Positions 1-6,197 of a stretch of 18,098 nt of DNA are shown piece after piece. Position 1 is the stretch's first letter; each line of letters starts with the position of its first letter. A program made the position numbers and the translations under genes. The notes below the pieces were generated by a model that was given only the letters and a program-made list of their open reading frames with translations, did no database searches and was not told the origin of the DNA. Source of the stretch: CAXRGH01 sp964230195 (GTDB lineage: Bacteria; Pseudomonadota; Gammaproteobacteria; Enterobacterales; Alteromonadaceae); NCBI GenBank assembly GCA_964230195.1, contig CAXRGH010000207.1:1-18098 (forward strand). The letters are read 5' to 3'.

Positions 1-62
1 GGCGACCACCGAGATCTACACAGTGAGAGACACTCTTTCCCTACACGACGCTCTTCCGATCT
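1..62 (+). other. Illumina P5/TruSeq Read 1 adapter (artefact)
   Basis: Positions 1-21 match the 3' part of the Illumina P5 flow-cell oligonucleotide (ending GAGATCTACAC). Positions 22-29 (AGTGAGAG) sit where an 8-base i5 index belongs, and positions 30-62 match the TruSeq Read 1 primer, ending in the diagnostic GCTCTTCCGATCT. The order and lengths are exactly those of a dual-index library adapter. This is untrimmed sequencing adapter fused to a contig end, not biology. Genomic sequence probably begins at base 63. Confidence 0.98.
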
Positions 63-111
63 CAATCGTTTCATGACACTGTAACATCCGTCATCGAAAT
101 AGATAGCCACA

Positions 112-143
112 CAAAATCAAAAGGGCAGTATATTCACTGCCCT
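112..143 (-). terminator. Rho-independent terminator of the 174-1988 sulfatase
   Basis: Read on the minus strand, an 8-bp perfect stem (AGGGCAGT at 122-129, ACTGCCCT at 136-143) closes a 6-nt loop and is followed by TTTTGATTTT. It lies about 30 bases past the minus-strand stop codon at 174. The rest of 63-173 shows no gene. Confidence 0.85.
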
Positions 144-173
144 AATAATCAACGATTTCACTCGAATACTAGG

Positions 174-1988
174 TTATTCAGACGCGAGTCGCTCTATGTG
201 GACATAGTAAGCACCCAGTTGATGCCCTTTAGCATCACTAAAATACGCCTTAAACTCAGTTTTCCCAGTATCAAGTGGCAACATAAAGCTAACACTCTTA
301 TCATCGGTTTGAACATCAAGCGACAGTGACTTACCCTGAATATCAATATGCGCAGTACGGGCGTCAAATCCCTCTCCGTTGACGGCTCTGAATGCCTTAT
401 CTCCGGCTACCGCTTCGCCTTTTTCTAAACCGGCACGGATTGGATGATTAATTTCTTCCGGCCAACGTCTCAGGGATAGCTTGTAATTGCCAGCCTGGCG
501 AATGTCGAGCAACCAGAAGCTTTTATGAACACCGTCTTTTTCTCGGATGGCTCGGCGTATACTACGCTGATTCCATGGGACTGCGGCATTGTATCCAAGC
601 CAATCATGTGAGGTGATGGTAACAGGATTAGCCTTATCATCTCCAACAAATAATGGTGCCGTCTGAGTGAATGTTGGTTCAATCTCAGTCCACCATTGAT
701 TGTAAGCATCTGTGAGTTCCTCAACCACTGCAGGATGCTGCGCTGCAATATCATGTTGCTGCTGAGGATCAGCATACATATCAAATAGCTGTTTGCCGTT
801 AACGAGTCGCCATTGATCCGTCATTACCGCTGATTTTCGCCATTTTTTTGGCATGTAAATACGCTGTGAATCGGTAATCATCACACGGTCAGGCCACTGA
901 GCTTGTGGGTCTAGTAATTGCTGTGAGATGTCCACACCATCAAATTTCACCCCCTCTGGCGCCTCAACACCAGCGAGTTTTAGCAGGCTAGGCATAATGT
1001 CCACATGCCCTGTGATTTGATTCACCATGCGACCTTCATTCAAGCCTTTTGCCGGCCAATGAATGAACATAGGCACACGATGTCCACCGTCGTATTCGCT
1101 GTTCTTTTTACCTCTCATTCCGGCATTAAACACTTTATCACCGGCAGAAGTTCCATTATCAGTAGTGAACATAAAGATCGTGTTATCAGCAAGGTTATTG
1201 ACTTCCAAGTAACGACGAAGCTTTGCAACGTTGTCATCAATGTTGGTGATCATCCCAAAAAAATGTTTTATTTTGGTTGGGATATCGTAGTTCTCATATT
1301 TTGCAGCATAATCCGCCGGCGCATGCATTGGCCCATGAGGAGCATTGGTACTCAAATAAACGAAGAATGGCTTGTCTGTCTGCTTAAATTGGTCGATATA
1401 CTTGATGGCTTCATCAAAGAAGACGTCTGTCACAAATCCTTTGGACGGCTCAGGTTTGCCGTTACGAAAGTAAACATCATCAAAATAACTATTATCCCAA
1501 TAATCCGGCGTTTGACCGACCCCACCAGCACCGTGGTAGTAAGCATGTTGAAATCCTCTGTCATGGGGTCTATAAGGGAAGTTATCACCCAAGTGCCACT
1601 TGCCAATCATGGCGGTTTGATAGCCCGCGGAAGCTAGCATTTGTGGTAATGTCACCTCATTATCACGCAATAGTGAACGTCCCATAATGGTATGCCAAAC
1701 GCCAGTACGGTTGCTTGTTCTTCCCGTCATTAATGCACCGCGCGTTGGTGCGCAGGTTGGTGAAACATGGTAGTTGTCAAGCCGAGTACTTTGTTTAGCC
1801 AAAGCATCAAGATGAGGTGTTTTGACAATGGGATTACCGTGAATACTGAGATCACCATAGCCTTGGTCGTCGGTAATGACGAGGACAATATTCGGTGCTT
1901 TGGATAGTTTTTCGGTGTGCTCAATTCCTTGTGGTGTGCCGCATGCGGCAAGCATAACAAGAGTGCTAAAAATGATGAGGTTACGCAT
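174..1988 (-). CDS. Lipoprotein S1-type (formylglycine) sulfatase
   Basis: A 604-residue exported sulfatase that should hydrolyse sulfate esters on a glycan at the cell envelope. A lipoprotein signal ends in LAAC with the lipidated Cys16. The alkaline-phosphatase-superfamily fold is marked by the metal ligands D40/D41 in TDDQGYGD, the formylglycine site C79-A-P-T-R83 (C-x-P-T-R type), G-K130-W-H132-L-G, NAPH218 and the distal metal site D277/N278. After about residue 450 comes an extra beta-rich C-terminal domain (WLLDIRQAGNYKLSLRRWPEE region, about 490-512), of a kind I recall from other polysaccharide sulfatases. The ATG has AAGGA 7 nt upstream. It starts 46 bp after the oxyR stop on the same strand, so read-through from oxyR is possible. 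The active-site Cys needs a maturase (FGE or anSME), which is not in this window. The substrate cannot be told from sequence; a sulfated algal polysaccharide is likely given the fucosidase and sulfatases at 6198-11276. Confidence 0.95.
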   Translation of the reverse strand: MRNLIIFSTLVMLAACGTPQGIEHTEKLSKAPNIVLVITDDQGYGDLSIHGNPIVKTPHLDALAKQSTRLDNYHVSPTCAPTRGALMTGRTSNRTGVWHTIMGRSLLRDNEVTLPQMLASAGYQTAMIGKWHLGDNFPYRPHDRGFQHAYYHGAGGVGQTPDYWDNSYFDDVYFRNGKPEPSKGFVTDVFFDEAIKYIDQFKQTDKPFFVYLSTNAPHGPMHAPADYAAKYENYDIPTKIKHFFGMITNIDDNVAKLRRYLEVNNLADNTIFMFTTDNGTSAGDKVFNAGMRGKKNSEYDGGHRVPMFIHWPAKGLNEGRMVNQITGHVDIMPSLLKLAGVEAPEGVKFDGVDISQQLLDPQAQWPDRVMITDSQRIYMPKKWRKSAVMTDQWRLVNGKQLFDMYADPQQQHDIAAQHPAVVEELTDAYNQWWTEIEPTFTQTAPLFVGDDKANPVTITSHDWLGYNAAVPWNQRSIRRAIREKDGVHKSFWLLDIRQAGNYKLSLRRWPEEINHPIRAGLEKGEAVAGDKAFRAVNGEGFDARTAHIDIQGKSLSLDVQTDDKSVSFMLPLDTGKTEFKAYFSDAKGHQLGAYYVHIERLASE

Positions 1989-2034
1989 AGTGAATTCCTT
2001 TTTTGGGGCATTGAACCGTATATTGCTTTGAAAA

Positions 2035-2937
2035 TCAATTGAGTGAATTAAAATAGGGATACTGGTCTAAGGTGTTTTTCATAAGGTTCGCTAATGGCTC
2101 AACGACGTTCTTATCAGAGGTTGGTCTTATTGCCAGTACTAATCGCCTAGACGGTTGAGGCGGTTCAAAGGGTATACAGACGAGGTTTGTGTTGCTCTCT
2201 TTATGTACAGCCGCTGCAGGAAGTAACGTGATCCCTACATTGGCAGATACCATATGGCGGAGGGTCTCCAAACTACTTGCCTTGAAACGCTCATCGTTAT
2301 TGGCACCGGCTGCAAAACAGTAGTTAAGAACATGATCTTTCAAGCAATGTCCGTCTTCCAAAACCATGACTGATTGTCCGGCTAGTTCACCGACTGGTTT
2401 AGAGCAAGCATCCGCCCACGCGTGTTTATTTGATACCGCCAGTAATAGGGGTTCATCAACTAAACAAAACGTGTGTAATTCTTGGGTTGCGTCGACCTCG
2501 GCAAGTAACAAGCAATCGAGTTCACCCTTATTCATCTTCTCAATCAAGACATCGGTATGGTCTTCGCGAATAAACAATTTTAGATCTGGAAATTGTTCAG
2601 TAATGGGAGCAATGATTAACGGTAAGATATAGGGCGCTATGGTAGGGATGACGCCTAGATGAAATGTGCCTTTGAGTCCGTTAGATTGCCTCGCTAATTG
2701 TTGAAAACATTTCACTTGACCAATGATAGTTCGCGCTTGTTCCACTAATGCAAGTCCATGTGAGGTAAAGACGACACTGCGACTCGTGCGCTCAACCAAC
2801 TGAACATTGAGATGTTCTTCTAGTTTTTTGATTTGTCCACTGAGTGTTGGTTGACTGACAAAGCAAGCCTCGGCAGCCCTTCCAAAGTGACGATATTGCT
2901 CGAGGGCAATCAAATATTCAAAGTCTCGTACATTCAT
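2035..2937 (-). CDS. oxyR: OxyR, LysR-family peroxide-sensing regulator
   Basis: A 300-residue LysR-type regulator, close to the 305 of E. coli OxyR. The N-terminal helix-turn-helix reads MNVRDFEYLIAL...VSQPTLSGQIKKLEE, nearly the E. coli sequence. Both redox cysteines are present as GHC198 and NYC207, nine residues apart as in E. coli Cys199/Cys208, in the conserved LEDGHCL context. Peroxide is expected to form this disulfide and switch the tetramer to an activator. The start is set at the ATG at 2937, which aligns with the family start and has GGGGTGGG just upstream; a TTG 27 bases further upstream would add nine non-conserved residues. It is divergent from the peroxiredoxin-glutaredoxin gene, a probable target, with an OxyR-type operator between them, so autorepression is likely. 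Confidence 0.96.
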   Translation of the reverse strand: MNVRDFEYLIALEQYRHFGRAAEACFVSQPTLSGQIKKLEEHLNVQLVERTSRSVVFTSHGLALVEQARTIIGQVKCFQQLARQSNGLKGTFHLGVIPTIAPYILPLIIAPITEQFPDLKLFIREDHTDVLIEKMNKGELDCLLLAEVDATQELHTFCLVDEPLLLAVSNKHAWADACSKPVGELAGQSVMVLEDGHCLKDHVLNYCFAAGANNDERFKASSLETLRHMVSANVGITLLPAAAVHKESNTNLVCIPFEPPQPSRRLVLAIRPTSDKNVVEPLANLMKNTLDQYPYFNSLN

Positions 2938-2950
2938 ACCCACCCCATTA

Positions 2951-2987
2951 ATAGGATAAACCAATCAAATTGATAAATTTAAACAAT
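2951..2987. promoter_or_regulatory. Candidate OxyR operator (37 bp, four half sites)
   Basis: The E. coli OxyR consensus is ATAGntnnnanCTAT, seven bases, then the same 15-mer again. Positions 2951-2965 (ATAGGATAAACCAAT) and 2973-2987 (ATAAATTTAAACAAT) match 8 of 10 specified bases each, with exactly seven bases between them. The site lies between oxyR and the divergent peroxiredoxin gene and directly abuts the -35 of the latter, the usual place for activation by OxyR. The match was counted by hand. Confidence 0.65.
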
Positions 2988-3016
2988 TTTACCAATCAAT
3001 GCAATGCAATCATAAT
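2988..3016 (+). promoter_or_regulatory. Sigma-70-like promoter of the peroxiredoxin-glutaredoxin gene
   Basis: TTTACC (2988-2993) and CATAAT (3011-3016) are separated by 17 bases. The -35 is poor and the -10 good, typical of an activator-dependent promoter. Transcription would begin near 3023, giving a short leader with the Shine-Dalgarno GAGGA at 3037-3041, six bases before the ATG. The predicted OxyR operator ends at 2987, immediately upstream. Confidence 0.5.
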
Positions 3017-3047
3017 AACCATCAATGATGACAAACGAGGACATATC

Positions 3048-3779
3048 ATGACAACAATCAATACTTACCCAACGATTCCTGCAGTGACTTTCAAGCTTCG
3101 TGAGGCAGAACAGTGGATCACACGCAATACGGACGACATTTTCAAAGGACGAACCGTTATTGTATTCGCCCTTCCTGGCGCTTTCACACCAACCTGTTCT
3201 TCATCACATTTGCCTCGCTATAATGAGCTTGCGCCAGTATTCAATGATTATGGTGTTGACGAAATCATCTGTTTATCAGTCAACGATACCTTTGTCATGA
3301 ATGCCTGGAAACAGCAACAAGCGGCAGAGAACATTAGCTTCATTGGCGATGGCAATGGCGATTTCAGTGCTGGTATGGGTATGTTAGTGGACAAAGCAGA
3401 CCTTGGGTTTGGTCAACGTTCATGGCGCTATAGCATGCTAGTCAAAGACGGTGTCATTGAAAAAATGTTTGTAGAAGAAGATGTACCAGGTGACCCATTC
3501 AAAGTCTCGGATGCTGACACCATGCTCAATTACATTGCGCCAGAACACCAATTACAAGCGTCCGTTAGCGTTTTCACAAAACCTGGCTGCCCATTTTGTG
3601 TCAAAGCAAAAAGTATGCTGAAAGAACATGGAATCGCATTTGAGGAAATCACATTGGGCGACGATGCCACCATCACAAGTTTGCGTGCTATTAGTGGTGA
3701 AACAACAGTTCCTCAGGTCTTTGTCGGTGGGAAACACATCGGCGGCAGTGAAGCTTTGGAAAGCTATCTTACAAAATAA
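3048..3779 (+). CDS. Peroxiredoxin-glutaredoxin fusion (hybrid Prx5 type)
   Basis: A 243-residue cytoplasmic thiol peroxidase fused to its own reductant domain, as in the hybrid peroxiredoxin of Haemophilus influenzae. Residues about 3-165 are a Prx5-type peroxiredoxin with the peroxidatic cysteine in PGAFTPTC50 and the conserved arginine segment SWRYSMLV. Residues about 172-243 are a glutaredoxin with the dithiol CPFC (C181/C184), the cis-proline TVPQVFVGG and the GGSEAL glutathione-site segment. The expected reaction is reduction of H2O2 or alkyl hydroperoxides, with electrons from glutathione through the glutaredoxin domain. The ATG at 3048 is chosen because GAGGA lies six bases upstream and the protein aligns from there; an in-frame TTG at 2970 would add 26 unlike residues upstream of the predicted transcription start. 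It is divergent from oxyR and probably OxyR-activated. A strong terminator follows, so the gene is monocistronic. Confidence 0.95.
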   Translation: MTTINTYPTIPAVTFKLREAEQWITRNTDDIFKGRTVIVFALPGAFTPTCSSSHLPRYNELAPVFNDYGVDEIICLSVNDTFVMNAWKQQQAAENISFIGDGNGDFSAGMGMLVDKADLGFGQRSWRYSMLVKDGVIEKMFVEEDVPGDPFKVSDADTMLNYIAPEHQLQASVSVFTKPGCPFCVKAKSMLKEHGIAFEEITLGDDATITSLRAISGETTVPQVFVGGKHIGGSEALESYLTK

Positions 3780-3786
3780 ATGATTT

Positions 3787-3824
3787 AAAGCCCTATTGTG
3801 ATGCCGCACGATAGGGCTTTTCAT
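3787..3824 (+). terminator. Rho-independent terminator after the peroxiredoxin gene
   Basis: AAAGCCCTAT (3787-3796) pairs perfectly with ATAGGGCTTT (3811-3820), and TGTG/CACG extend the stem inward (one G-T pair). The stem is followed by TTTTC. It lies eight bases after the stop codon. In the other direction it may also stop the histidine kinase transcript, but the T-tract there is poorer. Confidence 0.88.
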
Positions 3825-3870
3825 ATTCTGAAAATAGGCGGCCGAGCAATCGACATCTGCATCAACGGGT

Positions 3871-5976
3871 TCATAACTTTCGGTTGTGATGTTCTTTAAC
3901 CACCGAAACAACTTTACTAATGAAAGTCGTCATATCAAATGGTTTTTTAAGGTACTCTGTTCCCTCATCTAACAAGCCACGCTGAGTGATGACGTCGTTA
4001 TCATAGCCCGACATAAACATGATTTTACTGGATGGATAGATGGTTGAAAACCAATCCGCAACATCCTTTCCAGTCTCTTGCCCTTCAAGAATAACATCTG
4101 TCAACAGCAGTAAGGGCGTTGTCTGACGATCCGCCATCAGTGTTTTTAACGCACGCAAGTTGTCGCATGACAATACCTCAAATCCCTGATTAGAGAGAAT
4201 AGAAGACGTTAGATTGCGAACGTTTGTATCATCCTCGACGACACATACCAAACCGCTTTGTTCTACCATGGGAAGCAGTTGTATCAGTCCTTGCTCTGGT
4301 GTCATTATCTCAGCAGGATTACGCACATCGAGTGGCCAGTAAATTCTGAACGTAGACCCCTGCCCTAACCGACTCTCTACATTTATCTCGCCGTCATTTT
4401 GCGTAACAATTCCGAAAACGGTCGCTAGCCCTAACCCAGTCCCCATTTCCTTTTTGGTGGAAAAGAAGGGATCAAACAGATGGTTCAGTGTGTTTTCATC
4501 CATACCGACACCATTGTCGCAAACTGAGATGCAAGCGTAGGCACCTGAGACACAGCGCTTTGATTGATAGGCACGGTTAACATCAATCGTAACCGTGAGT
4601 TTTTTGCTACTGCCATCATATGATTTTGCGTTCATTGCATCACAAGCATTTACGATGAGATTTAATAAGACTTGATCTAATTGACTTTTATCTGCATTGA
4701 CAAACAGTGGCTGTGATTTAATCTCCATGTTGACATCAATATCCTCTTCCACCAAAGATGAAAAAGTATCAAATGATGATCTTAATGTGTCAGTAATATC
4801 AATACGTTTCAAAGAAGCAGGTTGCTTTCGACTAAACATTAACAACTTTTCTACCAACTCCTTGGCATTCGTCGACGCGCTTTCAATACGTTTAAGATAG
4901 TTATTGTCGGCGTCAGTTGACTTAAATGATAGCAATTGTGTGTAGCCAAGAATCACCGTCAGATAATTATTAAAATCATGAGCTACTCCTCCTACTAAAC
5001 GTCCAAGAGACTCCATTTTCTGTGCTTGTTGAAGAGAATCCTCCAATCGCAATTTTTCCGCCTCTGTTCGTTTAACGTGGCTAATGTCCTCATAATTTCC
5101 AATTAAACCATACGTTACGCCTTTGGCATCTTTGAGTGGGTACAGGAATTCCAGGATCCAGATACTATCACCGTTAGGCAAGGTCAGCTTGCGCTCTTGT
5201 GTGTGAAATGAGAGTTGGTCTCTGAGAATGGCTCTTTCAATCTGACGAAAATGCTCGGTATCATCAAACCCTTTTATCACGGACAATTGGTTCTGATAAA
5301 ACTCTTCAACGGTGGTATAACCAAAATCTCTCGCAAACTGCTGATTACATCCGATGTAGTTAGATTGACTGTCCTTCCAGAAAATCCTTGCTGGCATAGC
5401 CTCAATAACATCATGGATCATTTGGTTGGCTAAGCTGAGCTTTTCCTTATTTTCGACTTGTTCACTCATATCTTGCACCATCACCACGTACCCTGTGAAG
5501 TGATGGCTGTCGTTAAGTAAATGAATCCTCAACTGACATGGAAAACGCGTTTTATCACGTCTCAAACCTCGGGCCTTCATTGCTTTTACTGACGTATCTT
5601 TATCAGCCTTAAGTCGGCGTAAGACTTCGGCTACGGAGCTTGGTCGGCTGAACAGTTGTTGGAAATTTAACGAGTCATTACCTTTTGATATGCCAAACAT
5701 TCGCACAAAATGTCCATTGCTTTCTTTTACCTCAAGTCGCTCGTCAAGGTGACAAATACCATAAGGAAAGTCTTCGGCCAAATACCCGTTTAACGGCGAA
5801 TTAGCTTTTTCTGTGCGTAGAGCGGGCTCTGCTACTGCACTAGCGGCAATACCATGAATCGACACAAGCAAGCTTTCTGGTGTCTGCTTTGAACTATTCC
5901 GCACTAGTTCAATGATTTCGTTGAGTGCACGGGTTTGCTCCGCCCGAACGTCTCGATTATGCTCGCTTTGTGACAT
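3871..5976 (-). CDS. Hybrid histidine kinase: PAS-PAS-HisKA-HATPase-REC
   Basis: A 701-residue hybrid sensor kinase. Two PAS-like domains lie at about residues 65-175 and 185-305 (the second with the PAS-type FWKDSQSNYIGCNQQFARDFGY). They are followed by a coiled linker, the H-box GGVAHDFNNYLTVILGY with phospho-acceptor His333, the ATP-binding lid (N-box NLIVNACDAMN; D487-NGVGMD; GTGLGL at 512-517), and a C-terminal receiver (acidic pocket E581/D582/D583, acceptor Asp627, Lys678). There is no signal peptide or membrane helix, so it should sense a cytoplasmic signal through PAS. A haem, flavin or small-molecule ligand cannot be read from the sequence. The ATG at 5976 is preferred over one 18 bases upstream because AGGGA is well placed (about 7 nt) before it. 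It has no DNA-binding output, so it must pass phosphate to an unlinked partner. It is divergent from the sulfatase-fucosidase operon and shares its repeat-rich control region, suggesting but not proving a link. Confidence 0.93.
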   Translation of the reverse strand: MSQSEHNRDVRAEQTRALNEIIELVRNSSKQTPESLLVSIHGIAASAVAEPALRTEKANSPLNGYLAEDFPYGICHLDERLEVKESNGHFVRMFGISKGNDSLNFQQLFSRPSSVAEVLRRLKADKDTSVKAMKARGLRRDKTRFPCQLRIHLLNDSHHFTGYVVMVQDMSEQVENKEKLSLANQMIHDVIEAMPARIFWKDSQSNYIGCNQQFARDFGYTTVEEFYQNQLSVIKGFDDTEHFRQIERAILRDQLSFHTQERKLTLPNGDSIWILEFLYPLKDAKGVTYGLIGNYEDISHVKRTEAEKLRLEDSLQQAQKMESLGRLVGGVAHDFNNYLTVILGYTQLLSFKSTDADNNYLKRIESASTNAKELVEKLLMFSRKQPASLKRIDITDTLRSSFDTFSSLVEEDIDVNMEIKSQPLFVNADKSQLDQVLLNLIVNACDAMNAKSYDGSSKKLTVTIDVNRAYQSKRCVSGAYACISVCDNGVGMDENTLNHLFDPFFSTKKEMGTGLGLATVFGIVTQNDGEINVESRLGQGSTFRIYWPLDVRNPAEIMTPEQGLIQLLPMVEQSGLVCVVEDDTNVRNLTSSILSNQGFEVLSCDNLRALKTLMADRQTTPLLLLTDVILEGQETGKDVADWFSTIYPSSKIMFMSGYDNDVITQRGLLDEGTEYLKKPFDMTTFISKVVSVVKEHHNRKL

Positions 5977-6048
5977 GTTTTTTCCCTGTAACATTCATTG
6001 TTGTGATAAGGTATAGTACCTGATTTTGTGGCCATTATGCCACCATCA

Positions 6049-6107
6049 TTTACATTCCATTTACATTACTTTACTTACTTTTTACTTCTCATTTGCGTAC
6101 TATTTAC
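6049..6107. promoter_or_regulatory. Six helically phased TTTAC/GTAAA repeats, candidate operator
   Basis: TTTAC begins at 6049, 6060, 6070, 6081 and 6103, and TTTGC at 6092, giving periods of 11, 10, 11, 11 and 11 bp. On the minus strand these are GTAAA direct repeats separated by five or six bases, the arrangement of known OmpR/PhoB-family boxes (CpxR recognises GTAAA-N5-GTAAA). The array sits between the divergent histidine kinase and sulfatase genes. Its last copy ends 12 bp before a -10 element, where an activator replacing a poor -35 would bind. The identity of the regulator is unknown. Confidence 0.55.
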
Positions 6108-6119
6108 GGGCATCCTGCA

Positions 6120-6125
6120 TATAGT
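6120..6125 (+). promoter_or_regulatory. Candidate -10 element of the sulfatase-fucosidase operon
   Basis: TATAGT matches TATAAT at five of six positions. No good -35 lies 16-18 bases upstream (bases near 6097-6102 are GTACTA); the phased TTTAC array lies there instead, which suits activator-dependent initiation. The start would be near 6132, leaving a leader of about 66 nt before the ATG at 6198. A similar TATAGT occurs at 6012-6017 and is further from the gene. Confidence 0.4.
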
Positions 6126-6182
6126 ATTGGCACTAAAATAGCGCAGGAAAAGCCATACTCCATGCGCACTAGTTATGCCAAT
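6126..6182. repeat. Imperfect long inverted repeat in the operon leader
   Basis: ATTGGCA (6126-6132) pairs with TGCCAAT (6176-6182), and GCGCA (6141-6145) with TGCGC (6163-6167). The intervening bases on each side are equal in number, so the two arms are in register, and they close on a 17-nt loop. It covers the predicted transcription start and most of the leader of the 6198 sulfatase. It could be an operator dyad or a leader RNA structure. Confidence 0.45.
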
Positions 6183-6197
6183 CAAATAGGAACATAA

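Noticed and set aside
1005..1637. 210-codon plus-strand open frame opposite the first sulfatase
   Set aside because: It is antisense to a clear sulfatase with all active-site motifs, and its translation has no recognisable domain or credible start context.
2970..3047. TTG start adding 26 residues to the peroxiredoxin
   Set aside because: It lies upstream of the predicted transcription start and within the control region; the ATG at 3048 has a good ribosome-binding site and matches the family start.
5977..5994. Upstream ATG for the histidine kinase
   Set aside because: It has no Shine-Dalgarno sequence, whereas AGGGA is correctly placed for the ATG at 5976.
6049..6107. Intrinsic DNA curvature from phased T-runs as the whole explanation
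   Set aside because: The T-runs are only three bases long, which bend DNA weakly, and the conserved part is the pentamer TTTAC including the non-T bases. Some bending may still add to the effect.
6047..6110. CRISPR-like reading of the regular TTTAC repeats
   Set aside because: The repeats are 5 bp with 5-6 bp spacers, far too short for CRISPR; helical phasing points to a protein-binding array.
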